From NCBI GenBank assembly GCA_934446565.1, contig CAKSEO010000006.1:1-64000 (forward strand): DNA of 64,000 bases. Direction: 5' to 3'. The position numbers and the translations under genes are program-made. This document shows positions 13,727-21,996 of this stretch, one piece after another. How positions within the stretch are numbered: position 1 is the first letter of the stretch; the number at the start of each line of letters is the position of its first letter. The stretch comes from an uncultured Oscillospiraceae bacterium. GTDB taxonomy: Bacteria > Bacillota > Clostridia > Oscillospirales > Ruminococcaceae. A model generated the notes under the pieces. It was not told the DNA's origin. It worked only from the letters and a program-made list of their open reading frames with translations, and searched no databases.

Positions 13727-14875
13727 TTACAGCAGGCTCTTATAAAGCTCTGTGATCTCCTCAACGGAGGTATCGCGCGGGTTGCCGGGTCTGCAAGCGT
13801 CGTCGTAAGCGGACTGAGCGAGGAACGGAATATCCTCGGGCTTAACGATATCCTTGAGGTTTGCGGGGATTCCGACGTCGTGGGAGAGCTGCTTAACTGC
13901 GTCAACGGCAGCCTTTCTGTACTCCTCCTGGGTCATCTTCTCGGTGCCCTCAACGCCCATTGCCTTTGCGATGTCGCGGTACTTCTCGCCGGTGCAGGGA
14001 GCGTTGTACTCCATAACGGTCGGGAGGATTATCGCGTTAGCAACGCCGTGGGGGGTATCATACAGCGCACCGAGCGGGTGAGCCATGGAGTGAACGATAC
14101 CAAGACCTACATTGGAGAAGCCCATACCTGCAACGTACTGACCGAGTGCCATTCCCTCGCGTCCCTCGGGAGTATTAGCAACTGCGCCGCGGAGCGATCT
14201 GGAGATGATCTCGATAGCCTTGAGGTGGAACATGTCGGAAAGCTCCCAGGCTGCCTTTGTGATGTAACCCTCGATCGCGTGGGTCAGGGCGTCCATACCT
14301 GTAGCGGCTGTGAGGCCCTTAGGCATTGTGGACATCATGTCAGGGTCAACAACTGCAACAACAGGAATGTCGTGCGGGTCAACGCATACCATCTTGCGGT
14401 TCTTTTCAACATCGGTGATAACGTAGTTGATAGTTACCTCGGCAGCGGTACCAGCGGTGGTAGGAACTGCGATTATCGGAACAGCCGGCTTCTTTGTGGG
14501 AGCTACGCCCTCAAGGGAGCGCACGTCAGCGAACTCGGGGTTGTTGATTATGATACCGATAGCCTTTGCGGTATCCATGGAAGAACCGCCGCCGATGGCG
14601 ATGAGGTAATCAGCACCGCTCTTTTTAAAAGCAGCAACGCCGGTCTGAACGTTTTCAATAGTGGGGTTGGGCTTGATATTATCGTAAACTTCGTAAGCAA
14701 GACCGTCATTGTCAAGAACGTCGAGAACCTTTTTGGTAACTCCAAACTTGATGAGGTCGGGGTCAGAGCATACGAAAGCCTTCTTGAATGCTCTGTTCTT
14801 TGCTTCTACGGCGATGTTGGCGATCGCGCCGGCGCCGTGGTAAGATGTTTCGTTAAGTACAAATCTGTTAGCCAT
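13727..14875 (-). CDS. fucO: Lactaldehyde reductase / 1,2-propanediol oxidoreductase
   Basis: Iron-dependent group III alcohol dehydrogenase, 382 residues, interconverting lactaldehyde and 1,2-propanediol with NAD(H) during fucose or rhamnose fermentation. The N-terminus MANRFVLNET and long stretches such as IGGGSSMDTAKAIGIIINNP, RSLEGVAPTKKP and TTAGTAAEVTINYVITD closely follow FucO. Metal ligands are visible in DALTHAIEG (Asp, His) and HSMAHPLGALYDTPHG (two His). A weak AAAGGAAA site precedes ATG 14875. It lies 66 bp downstream of the PocR chemoreceptor gene, with a small hairpin (14911-14933) between. No fucose isomerase or aldolase is nearby. Confidence 0.9.
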   Translation of the reverse strand: MANRFVLNETSYHGAGAIANIAVEAKNRAFKKAFVCSDPDLIKFGVTKKVLDVLDNDGLAYEVYDNIKPNPTIENVQTGVAAFKKSGADYLIAIGGGSSMDTAKAIGIIINNPEFADVRSLEGVAPTKKPAVPIIAVPTTAGTAAEVTINYVITDVEKNRKMVCVDPHDIPVVAVVDPDMMSTMPKGLTAATGMDALTHAIEGYITKAAWELSDMFHLKAIEIISRSLRGAVANTPEGREGMALGQYVAGMGFSNVGLGIVHSMAHPLGALYDTPHGVANAIILPTVMEYNAPCTGEKYRDIAKAMGVEGTEKMTQEEYRKAAVDAVKQLSHDVGIPANLKDIVKPEDIPFLAQSAYDDACRPGNPRDTSVEEITELYKSLL

Positions 14876-14941
14876 GATGTTTTTTCCTTTCTGAATGGAA
14901 ATCCGTATATCTGAACAGCGTTCGCTGTTTCAGTCTTTAAA

Positions 14942-15958
14942 TCAGCGGAGGTTCTTTACCTGAATGCTTGCTTCATCAACAAGTGTCTTGAGGTTTTCCA
15001 GAACCTCAACATTGTTCTGTATCTCAGAGTTGCAGCTCTTGAGCTGCGCGTTGATGCCGGTGATAGCCTTTTTTATTTCATTAAGGGTGTTTTCAACTTC
15101 ATTCGCCTGCTTGGTGTTCTTATCTGCAAGAGTACGTACTTCCTGAGCTATAACGTTGAATCCTGCTCCAGCTGCGCCCGCGCGCTTGGCTTCGATGGAA
15201 GCGTTGAAGCCTATCAGCGTGAGCTGGGTGGAGGCGTTCTCTATCGCCTTAACGATTCCGTCGGTGCTCTCTACAGCCTTTGTGGAAGTGGCTGCGGAAT
15301 CCTTTATTGTGCCGAAAACGTTCTCAAGGTTCTGGATGTGTGTAACGACGTCGCTCATACGACTATCTATCTCGGTGAACTTCTTGTCAACTTCTTTGAT
15401 GACATCTTCCTTGCTGTTCTGGTTTTCAACGGCAACAAGGCGCTGATATCCTACCTCGGAGAGAGCATTTGCCATCTGCCACAGCAGATTTGCCGCTGCT
15501 TCGATCTGGCGCTTGGGGACTATCTTTACCTTTTTCAGTGCAGCTATGTACTCGTCCTGATCAATACCCAGCTCGTCGGCGATCTTGCGGAACTTTGCCT
15601 CGTCGGGAGCTTCCGGCAGCACCTGACCGCCGATGAGGGAGCCGATGTGCTTGCCGTTGACGATAACCGGAGCTGCAAAGTCCATCAGTCCGTTGGTGCA
15701 GTAATAAACAGAGGGCTTGCCGGTACGGCTTGCTTCCTCTCCGCCCTTGAGGTCGCAGCGGTTGCACTGCTCTGAGCCTACGCGGGATTTGCGCGTAAGG
15801 GACATGCAGAACTCAGTGAAGTTGCTGCCCTCGGTAACGGGACCATTTTTGTCAGTCGCAAGAGCAGCCATTCCTGTAGCAGCTGCAAAAGCGTCCTGTA
15901 AATTCTGTAGGGTGCGTCTGTCGATGACGTCAAGAAGTGTGATATTGTTTATATCCAT
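14942..15958 (-). CDS. Soluble PocR-domain chemoreceptor-like signal protein
   Basis: Protein of 338 residues with no membrane segment. The N-terminal half (about 8-170) is a PocR sensory domain with its cysteine pattern (EFCMS, EQCNRCDLKGG, VYYCTNGLMDFAAP). The C-terminal half (about 200-338) is a methyl-accepting chemotaxis coiled coil with the tip region FNASIEAKRAGAAGAGFNVIAQ (cut here to its core) followed by EVRTLADKNTKQ. Start ATG 15958 has AAAAAGGAG upstream; the in-frame start at 15982 does not. PocR is the propanediol-responsive regulator of the pdu/cob region in Salmonella, and fucO is the next gene, so a propanediol or related ligand is a reasonable inference. Confidence 0.88.
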   Translation of the reverse strand: MDINNITLLDVIDRRTLQNLQDAFAAATGMAALATDKNGPVTEGSNFTEFCMSLTRKSRVGSEQCNRCDLKGGEEASRTGKPSVYYCTNGLMDFAAPVIVNGKHIGSLIGGQVLPEAPDEAKFRKIADELGIDQDEYIAALKKVKIVPKRQIEAAANLLWQMANALSEVGYQRLVAVENQNSKEDVIKEVDKKFTEIDSRMSDVVTHIQNLENVFGTIKDSAATSTKAVESTDGIVKAIENASTQLTLIGFNASIEAKRAGAAGAGFNVIAQEVRTLADKNTKQANEVENTLNEIKKAITGINAQLKSCNSEIQNNVEVLENLKTLVDEASIQVKNLR

Positions 15959-16020
15959 AATGAGTTCTCCTTTTTTGATCATGAAAACTAAAATAAGCAG
16001 TTCTCATTTTGTTTACCTAT

Positions 16021-16049
16021 ATTATACAATATCTTTGCGAATAAATCAA
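16021..16049 (-). promoter_or_regulatory. Promoter of the PocR-MCP / fucO unit
   Basis: On the minus strand, -35 TTGATT (16049-16044), 17-bp spacer, -10 TATAAT (16026-16021). Confidence 0.75.
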
Positions 16050-16192
16050 GAGGTTTTCTGTAAAATCCAGCAAAGCACGGCTAATTTAAAGTGAAAATTT
16101 TATGAATAATTCACATATAACGAATTAAATCAGCAATAAAACGGACAAGTGCGGCATATACATATCATGACATTAATGAAAAGGGTGATAGT

Positions 16193-16573
16193 ATGCGCAG
16201 AAAGAAAAATCGCTCCCGTTTTATGCCTTTCGGAGCCGGACTTGCGGCCGGTTATCTGCTGACGCTGGCGGTCGCCGCAGTTGGAGCGCTGATCATGTGG
16301 CTGACTGGTGCAGACGGCTCGGCGGCTTGGCTTGCGGCTGTTCCGGCGGCTGCTTTCGGAAGCTTCATCTGCGGCAGGACTGCCGGAAAGCAGCGGCGGC
16401 GCGGGGGACTGAAAACCGGCGCGGTGTGCGGGGTGATGTACTGTATACCCTTGGTGCTTGCGGCGCTGATTTTCGGGACTGTGCAGGGAGTGCTGCTGCC
16501 GGTCAAAGTGGCGCTGTGCATAGGTTTTGCGGCGGCTGGGGGAGTTTCCGGAGTCAACTCCCCGGAGAAGTGA
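16193..16573 (+). CDS. TIGR04086-like four-helix membrane protein
   Basis: A 126-residue integral membrane protein with a basic N-terminus and four hydrophobic segments (about 12-36, 43-60, 73-95, 98-120). The arrangement resembles the TIGR04086 family of small Firmicute membrane proteins, whose role is unknown. The site AAGGGTGATAGT precedes ATG 16193. Its stop overlaps the GTG start of the next membrane protein, so the two are probably translationally coupled. Assignment rests on topology and residue style, not on a diagnostic motif. Confidence 0.65.
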   Translation: MRRKKNRSRFMPFGAGLAAGYLLTLAVAAVGALIMWLTGADGSAAWLAAVPAAAFGSFICGRTAGKQRRRGGLKTGAVCGVMYCIPLVLAALIFGTVQGVLLPVKVALCIGFAAAGGVSGVNSPEK

Positions 16574-17649
16574 GCGCGCTCAGGAAATACCTGCTCGCGG
16601 GTCTGACGATGTGCGCCGGGGCGGGTATACTGATGTATCCAAGGGAGCTTTCATATACGGTCAGGACCTCGGTGGAGAGCTGTCTTGAGGTCGTTATCCC
16701 GGCGCTGTTTGCTTTTACTGTGCTTGCTGTTTACTTGCAGAGAAGCGGGCTGTACTGTGTGGTTTTCAGGCTGCTGACCGTGCCGCTGTCAAAGCTGCTG
16801 AGACTGCCGGAGGAACTGTGCGCAGTATTCCTGCTGTCAAATATCGGGGGATATCCGGTGGGCGCAAAGCTGCTGACCGGTCTCGTCCGGTCGGGAAGAA
16901 TGAGCCGGAAAGACGCGTCGCGGCTACTTTGCTGCTGTTACGGAAGCGGTCCGTCGTTCGTCATCGGGACAGCGGGAATGCAGGTTTTCGGCAGCGCAGC
17001 GGCGGGAGGGCTGATATTCGGAGCGTGCGTCCTCTCATCGCTGGTGGTCGCTATAGTGGTCTGTCGGTTTGGCAAGCCTATCGTGCTTTCCGATGGAGAA
17101 AGCTCGTTTGATTTTAGTACGGAGTGCTTTATAAACTCAGTGGATACGGGTGCGCGTGTGATGTACACGGTGTGCGTTATGTCGGTGGCATTCTCGGCGG
17201 TCACGGCGCTTCTGAATTCGGCGGGGGTAGCTGGACTTGCGGCGAATCTGCTGGGAAGACTGGGGCTTGGCGGGAATTCAGACAGGCTTCTCCCCGCGTT
17301 GCTGGAGGTAACGCAGGTGCGCGGACTCGTACCGGAGGGGGCTGCGGCTGCGCTGTGTGCCGCGGCGCTGTCATTCGGAGGAGTGTGCGTGCTGATGCAG
17401 GTCGCGGCGCTGACCGGGGGAGAGCTGTCCGTAAAGCCGCTGATATTGTCGCGGCTGCCTGCGGCGTTGATCAGCGCATTGCTGTCGATACCGGCAGGGC
17501 GTTTAACTCCCGCTGCGGAAGCATGTTCCGCGAACAGCACTATGACGGGGCAGGCGTTTTCTGTTAATGCAGGGCTGTCTATGTGCGTCCTAGTCATGGC
17601 GGGAATGCTGATCTTCCTGGTGGAGGGAGGGAGCAGACGTAAAACATAA
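16570..17649 (+). CDS. YlbJ-like Gate-domain membrane protein
   Basis: About 359 residues, polytopic. Two related halves resemble nucleoside-recognition/Gate domains: the first has PALFAFTVLAVYLQRSGLY and NIGGYPVGAKLLTGLVRSGR, then CCCYGSGPSFVIGTAG, the pattern of the sporulation membrane protein YlbJ (SNxSNPxFI-like turn). Start GTG 16570 overlaps the preceding stop (GTGA), a coupling arrangement; the GGAG only 2 nt upstream is too close to be ideal, and ATG 16609 is an alternative. YlbJ is a forespore-expressed protein in Bacillus, so a sporulation or transport role is possible. The substrate is unknown. Confidence 0.68.
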   Translation: MSALRKYLLAGLTMCAGAGILMYPRELSYTVRTSVESCLEVVIPALFAFTVLAVYLQRSGLYCVVFRLLTVPLSKLLRLPEELCAVFLLSNIGGYPVGAKLLTGLVRSGRMSRKDASRLLCCCYGSGPSFVIGTAGMQVFGSAAAGGLIFGACVLSSLVVAIVVCRFGKPIVLSDGESSFDFSTECFINSVDTGARVMYTVCVMSVAFSAVTALLNSAGVAGLAANLLGRLGLGGNSDRLLPALLEVTQVRGLVPEGAAAALCAAALSFGGVCVLMQVAALTGGELSVKPLILSRLPAALISALLSIPAGRLTPAAEACSANSTMTGQAFSVNAGLSMCVLVMAGMLIFLVEGGSRRKT

Positions 17650-17658
17650 GGCTTTACT

Positions 17659-17688
17659 GGAGTCCCGTTTAGGGGCTCCGTTTTTTTT
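17659..17688 (+). terminator. Terminator of the YlbJ-like gene
   Basis: GGAGTCCC, loop GTTTA, GGGGCTCC, then eight T. The hairpin is nearly the same as the two copies at 29332 and 29547 after groEL. Confidence 0.88.
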
Positions 17689-17691
17689 CTA

Positions 17692-17720
17692 TTGACAAGG
17701 TTCGCGTATTTTGTTATAAT
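17692..17720 (+). promoter_or_regulatory. Promoter of the transglutaminase-like gene
   Basis: -35 TTGACA (17692-17697), 17-bp spacer, -10 TATAAT (17715-17720), starting only a few bases after the preceding T run. Confidence 0.88.
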
Positions 17721-17776
17721 GGAGTTATAAGACCTTTGGTGTTGAATTTCATGATTTCCACTTATAAGGAGCATAT

Positions 17777-19360
17777 ATGAAAAGAAAAGTATTAAGCGCT
17801 GTTCTCGCTGCAGTCATTTCTGCCGGGATATTCAGTTCACCTGTTCAGCAGTACATTAGTACGACGTCGGTCGCTTTTGCGGCAGAGAGTGTTTCTGCGC
17901 CAAAGGCGTCCAGAAAATCCGGTACATACTCCAGCTCCGGCTCGCTGTCTGTTAAGCTCACGGCGGAAAGCGGCGCGGATATTTACTACAGCACCGGCGG
18001 CAATTATAAGCTGTACACCAAAGCGCTGAAGATAACAAAAAACACCACGCTCAAGTTCTACGCTCAGAAAAACGGTGCCAAGAGCAAGATCGTAACGGTA
18101 AAGTACAAGCTCACTCCTAAAGTTAGTGTTACTAATGCGGGCGGGAGCTACGACAGTGCCGTTACCGTGAAGCTGTCCTCTACGGCGTCCGGGGTGAAGT
18201 TCTATTATACGCTTGATGGCAGCAAGCCGACAAAATCCTCCGCTTTGTATACAACAAAGGGGATAACTGTCAGCAAGTCCGCGAAGCTTCGTATTCTTGC
18301 TTCTAAGAGCGGCTGGTCTGGAAAGTATCTGACTGAGGAATACACAATTGGCGGGTCCGGGGTTTCTTCAAAACTTTCAGGCGAGAGCATACTTGAGGAT
18401 TACAAGAGCAAATACGCTTACAATACGCTGACCCAAAATCAGAAAGAGTTCTATAAGCTCATTTATGACGCTGCGGCAGTACATCAGGATAAGATCTATC
18501 TTTCCGGATATGGATTTACAGAGAGCGACGCAGAGGCGGCATACTGGGCGTTCGATTATGACAACCCGCAGTTCTTCTGGCTGGGGAACGGATTTGGTAC
18601 TGTCCGTATCGAAAATAAGCTGTACTCCATCAATATGATGTACTCACGCACCAAGACGCAGATGGAGACGCTCAAACCGCAGTTTGAGGCCGCTGCTCAG
18701 AAGATCATAGATAAGGCTCTTGCGCAGGATGATCTGTTTGACCGCGTGCTGGTCATCCATGATTCGATCACTGAAATGACAACGTATAACGCCAGCGCTC
18801 CCAGCTACAAGTCTGAGGCGGATGGTCCGCTGCTTTATGGCGAGGCGCTGTGCGAGGGTTATGCAAAGGCTTTCATGTACCTCTGTCAGGCTGTCGGCAT
18901 ACAGTGCTTCTGCGTTGCAGGCTACGCCGGGGAGGATCACATGTGGAACATGCTCCAGCTGGACGGCGAATGGTACCATATGGATGTGACCTGGGACGAC
19001 GCGGATACGTATGAGTATTTCTGCGTTCCCGATTCTCAGATGTTCATTGACCACACTTTGCGCAATTTCTTCCCTGTTCCTGCGGCTACGGCGACCAAAT
19101 ATTCCTACAGCGAGGTCATGGGCATCACGACATATACTGATGTCAACAGCGCTTACAATGGACTGGTAGACCAGGCTGCGAAAAATTACAAGAATGGCGT
19201 CATGGAAACCACGGTCTATGTACAGAATGGACTTATGAACAGTCTTATCGCAAAGATACGTCAGCAGAAGTTTTTCGATGACCTTAAAGCGAAAGGCTGC
19301 GACACGACCGGCTGGAGCTCCAGCAGCACCAGCAAGTCTCTCACTATCACGCTGAAATAG
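17777..19360 (+). CDS. Secreted transglutaminase-like protein with chitobiase C-terminal-type repeats
   Basis: Exported protein of 527 residues. A signal peptide (about 1-35, ending near SVAFAAES) is followed by two beta-sandwich repeats (about 40-115 and 116-195) with the CHB_HEX_C pattern YYSTGGNYKLYTKALKI and YYTLDGSKPTKSSALY. Next is a helical spacer and a transglutaminase-like papain-fold domain. Its likely triad is Cys359 (ALCEGYAKAF), His388 (DHMWNM) and Asp403 (MDVTWDD), all intact. The activity could be protease, deamidase or crosslinking at the cell surface; the sequence does not decide. ATG 17777 has AAGGAG upstream. The last 14 bp overlap the convergent gene. Confidence 0.85.
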   Translation: MKRKVLSAVLAAVISAGIFSSPVQQYISTTSVAFAAESVSAPKASRKSGTYSSSGSLSVKLTAESGADIYYSTGGNYKLYTKALKITKNTTLKFYAQKNGAKSKIVTVKYKLTPKVSVTNAGGSYDSAVTVKLSSTASGVKFYYTLDGSKPTKSSALYTTKGITVSKSAKLRILASKSGWSGKYLTEEYTIGGSGVSSKLSGESILEDYKSKYAYNTLTQNQKEFYKLIYDAAAVHQDKIYLSGYGFTESDAEAAYWAFDYDNPQFFWLGNGFGTVRIENKLYSINMMYSRTKTQMETLKPQFEAAAQKIIDKALAQDDLFDRVLVIHDSITEMTTYNASAPSYKSEADGPLLYGEALCEGYAKAFMYLCQAVGIQCFCVAGYAGEDHMWNMLQLDGEWYHMDVTWDDADTYEYFCVPDSQMFIDHTLRNFFPVPAATATKYSYSEVMGITTYTDVNSAYNGLVDQAAKNYKNGVMETTVYVQNGLMNSLIAKIRQQKFFDDLKAKGCDTTGWSSSSTSKSLTITLK

Positions 19361-20138
19361 CGCTCATGCGCAGCGCTGCTCCGGCAATTGCACAAGCAGA
19401 CAGTATCGCAAGACTGACCAGGAATCGCAGGGTGTATTCTCCTGCGGCCGGGCTGGTCGAAACGATACTGTTTTTGTTTGTAGACACCAGTCGCAGCAGC
19501 TGCGCTGACATTTCAGCCGAGGTCTTTGCAGAGAATACTATCACTGCGGTGCAGACGGCGCAGCCAGGTACCATCCAGAGTGCGTCAGCGCCGTTTAGTA
19601 GGAAAGCCGCTCCGAGCGCTGCGCCTGTCCCGAGTCCGCACACCAGCGGCACGAGCCACACTAGCAGCCTCCCCAGCGCGAAGAATCCGCATATATACTC
19701 TGCCAGCAGGAAAACACCACTCCATGCGAGCTTTTTCAGCAGTATCTCCAGGAAGCTTCCGGAACAGAACAGTATATTCCCGGAGAGGTCAGCTCCTGCG
19801 GGCAGGGAAGCTGCGGCAAGCACACCTGCGATAAGCCCGGCAACAGCTGTAAGCGTATACATCGGCGGAATGCCGTTCCTGCGGCGATATGAGCGGCGCA
19901 CTGCGCGGGGAGGATCGGAAGTTTCCGGGGCAGGTTTAGAATTTACGGGCTCTGGGGCTGGGACGGGCTCAAATCCGGTATCCTGCGCAGGCAGCTTTGA
20001 AATATGCGGCAGTTGCTTTCCTACCGCGCCGGTCAGCGTTGCGGCGGGTGTGAAAGCCTGGTGATCTGTTGGCGTTTCGGATGGAATCCGGTGGTGAATG
20101 TCCTGTTTTGGCGGTGGCATAAGTAAGGTGCTGTCCAT
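19347..20138 (-). CDS. Proline-rich membrane protein of unknown function
   Basis: About 263 residues. A long hydrophilic Pro-rich cytosolic N-terminus (1-95, ending in the basic cluster RRSYRRRNG) precedes about five hydrophobic segments (about 98-120, 137-158, 160-185, 188-210, 235-260). The membrane part vaguely recalls SpoIIM-type proteins, but no diagnostic motif was found. Start ATG 20138 was chosen because GGAG lies 10 nt upstream; the in-frame start at 20255 lacks a site. Its 3' end overlaps the convergent transglutaminase-like gene by 14 bp, and no terminator lies between them. Confidence 0.6.
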   Translation of the reverse strand: MDSTLLMPPPKQDIHHRIPSETPTDHQAFTPAATLTGAVGKQLPHISKLPAQDTGFEPVPAPEPVNSKPAPETSDPPRAVRRSYRRRNGIPPMYTLTAVAGLIAGVLAAASLPAGADLSGNILFCSGSFLEILLKKLAWSGVFLLAEYICGFFALGRLLVWLVPLVCGLGTGAALGAAFLLNGADALWMVPGCAVCTAVIVFSAKTSAEMSAQLLRLVSTNKNSIVSTSPAAGEYTLRFLVSLAILSACAIAGAALRMSAISA

Positions 20139-20277
20139 ATCGATACATCTCCATTTAATATGTTTGGTGATAAATTTATATGCCGGCTGGACAAGTTTGA
20201 TAACCTGATAATAAAGTCTAATGGTTGAAAAACTCTTGTTTTCTTTCACACACATTTAGCGCTTTGGGATTTATTTA

Positions 20278-20330
20278 GCTGCGCGTCAGAGTGCGGAGGT
20301 TTCGCCGCATATGCGGACTAAGCGCGCAGC
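20278..20330. other. Structured intergenic hairpin
   Basis: The gap 20139-20416 holds no gene. GCTGCGCG (20278-20285) pairs with CGCGCAGC (20323-20330), and inside it TGCGG pairs with CCGCA. No T run follows. It may be part of a leader RNA of the minus-strand membrane protein gene, or nothing. Confidence 0.35.
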
Positions 20331-20416
20331 GTACCTCCTCACCCCGGCTCCTGATAGGGCTCCTGCAAATTGACCACAACACGCGTAACATAGTTTTCCG
20401 ATCAATATCAACAAAT

Positions 20417-20449
20417 AAAAGGCGAGAATGATGAACATTCCCGCCTTTT
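20417..20449. terminator. Terminator of metK
   Basis: AAAAGGCG-A-GAATG and CATTC-C-CGCCTTTT form a long stem with an ATGAA loop. A/T runs on both sides allow use in both directions. metK ends 17 bp away on the minus strand. Confidence 0.85.
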
Positions 20450-20465
20450 ATGGTTAGTTACGAAT

Positions 20466-21638
20466 TTACTTTACTGCGGCTTTGAGTGCGTCTACCTTGT
20501 CGGTGCGCTCCCAGGCAACATTGAGGTCGTCGCGACCCATATGACCGTAGGAAGCAAGCGCCTTGTACTGCGGCTTGCGGAGATCAAGCAGATCAATGAT
20601 CGCTGCGGGTCTGAAGTCGAATACCTCTGCGACAGCCTTTGAGATGATCTCATCGTCTACCTTTCCGGTACCAAATGTATCAACGAAGATGGAGACGGGC
20701 TTTGCAACGCCGATAGCGTAAGCAACTTCTATTTCCGCCTTGTCAGCGAGACCTGCGGCAACTACGTTCTTGGCAGCGTAGCGAGCCATGTATGCAGCGG
20801 AACGATCGACCTTTGTCGGGTCCTTGCCGGAGAATGCTCCGCCGCCGTGGCGGGAGTATCCGCCGTAAGTATCAACGATTATCTTTCTGCCGGTGAGACC
20901 GCTGTCGCCCATAGGACCGCCTACAACGAAACGCCCTGTCGGGTTGATGAAGTACTTGGTCTGCTCGTCGAGGAGCTCAGCCGGGATGGTGGGCTTGATG
21001 ACCTTTTCGATGATGTCAGCGCGAATCTGCTCGAGAGTAGCGGAAGCAAGGTGCTGAGATGATACAACGACGGTATCGACTCTTGTCGGCTTGCCGTTGT
21101 CGTACTCGACCGTTACCTGGGTCTTGCCGTCGGGGAGCAGGTAGGGGATAGTGCCGTCCTTGCGGACTGCGGTGAGCTTCTTTGCAAGCTTGTGCGCAAG
21201 GCTGATGGGCATAGGCATGAGTTCGGGAGTCTCGTTGCAGGCAAATCCGAACATCATACCCTGGTCGCCGGCGCCGGTGTCGTGGGCGTTCTCGGCTCTG
21301 CCCTCGAGCGCGTTATTTACGCCCATGGCAATATCCGGGGACTGCTTGTCGATGGTGGTGAATACTGCGCAGCTGTCTGCGTCAAAGCCGTATTCGGAGC
21401 TGGTGTAGCCAATATCGCGGACGGTCTTGCGGACGATGGACGGAATGTCTATCTGTGCAGTGGTGGTGATCTCGCCCATTACTGTTACCATACCTGTGGT
21501 GGTGAGGGTCTCGCAGGCAACTCTGCCCATGGGATCCTGCTCAAGGATAGCGTCGAGGATCGCGTCGGAGATGTTGTCGCAGATCTTGTCGGGATGTCCC
21601 TCAGTAACGCTTTCGGAGGTGAATAAATACTTGCTCAT
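20466..21638 (-). CDS. metK: S-adenosylmethionine synthetase
   Basis: Makes S-adenosylmethionine from methionine and ATP; 390 residues, full length. Family motifs [16 protein letters not shown] (ATP site), [16 protein letters not shown] and [19 protein letters not shown] are present. Start ATG 21638 ([14 protein letters not shown]) was chosen over an upstream in-frame ATG at 21683 because the longer form would read through the riboswitch terminator. The gene is controlled by a SAM-I riboswitch with its own promoter, so high SAM should switch it off. metY, elsewhere in the window, supplies the same pathway. Confidence 0.98.
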   Translation of the reverse strand: MSKYLFTSESVTEGHPDKICDNISDAILDAILEQDPMGRVACETLTTTGMVTVMGEITTTAQIDIPSIVRKTVRDIGYTSSEYGFDADSCAVFTTIDKQSPDIAMGVNNALEGRAENAHDTGAGDQGMMFGFACNETPELMPMPISLAHKLAKKLTAVRKDGTIPYLLPDGKTQVTVEYDNGKPTRVDTVVVSSQHLASATLEQIRADIIEKVIKPTIPAELLDEQTKYFINPTGRFVVGGPMGDSGLTGRKIIVDTYGGYSRHGGGAFSGKDPTKVDRSAAYMARYAAKNVVAAGLADKAEIEVAYAIGVAKPVSIFVDTFGTGKVDDEIISKAVAEVFDFRPAAIIDLLDLRKPQYKALASYGHMGRDDLNVAWERTDKVDALKAAVK

Positions 21639-21684
21639 TCGTTTTTCCTTTCTGTTTTCTGGTCGGTCTGTACTTTTCTGCAAA

Positions 21685-21709
21685 CAAAAAACTCACTCCA
21701 AGGAGTGAG
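21685..21709 (-). terminator. Riboswitch-controlled terminator of metK
   Basis: On the minus strand CTCACTCC-TT-GGAGTGAG is followed by six T. The upstream GGAGTGA next to the aptamer can pair with CTCACTCC instead, forming the antiterminator when SAM is absent. Confidence 0.88.
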
Positions 21710-21727
21710 CCGAAATTCGTGTCACTC

Positions 21728-21871
21728 CTTATCTTTCGGCCGGATAACCGCCGCAGGAAGTAGCACCTTTTCCCTCCGCGCTACGGAAAACCGCAGGTAT
21801 CAACAGGAGAGGTTGCCGGGCTTCATAGGGACCAGTCCCCCGCATTTCGCACGAAGCCACTCTTGATAAGG
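21728..21871 (-). ncRNA. SAM-I (S-box) riboswitch aptamer
   Basis: Read on the minus strand, the element has the P1 arms CTTATCAAGAG (near 21870) and GAAAGATAAG (near 21728), the conserved GGGACTGGTCCCTATGAAGC and CCCGGCAACC segments, and the GGTGCTA-type segment before the P4 hairpin. These are the hallmark positions of the S-box aptamer that binds S-adenosylmethionine. With the adjacent terminator/antiterminator it should repress metK transcription when SAM is plentiful. Confidence 0.96.
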
Positions 21872-21887
21872 TTTTTTGTCGATTATT

Positions 21888-21916
21888 AGTATATCATATA
21901 CTTACATATTTGTCAA
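21888..21916 (-). promoter_or_regulatory. Promoter of the metK riboswitch transcript
   Basis: On the minus strand, -35 TTGACA (21916-21911), 17-bp spacer, -10 TATACT (21893-21888), starting the transcript just before the aptamer. Confidence 0.85.
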
Positions 21917-21996
21917 GGGGAAAGCCGTCGGAAATAATGACTAATTTCGCCGGATAAGTAAGCCGTTTTTCATGCATAACGGAAACGCTGCGGCAT

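Noticed and set aside
16100..16192. Possible sporulation sigma-E promoter before the TIGR04086-like gene
   Set aside because: A CATATACAT-like -10 is present, but no matching -35 at the right distance was found, so the claim could not be supported.
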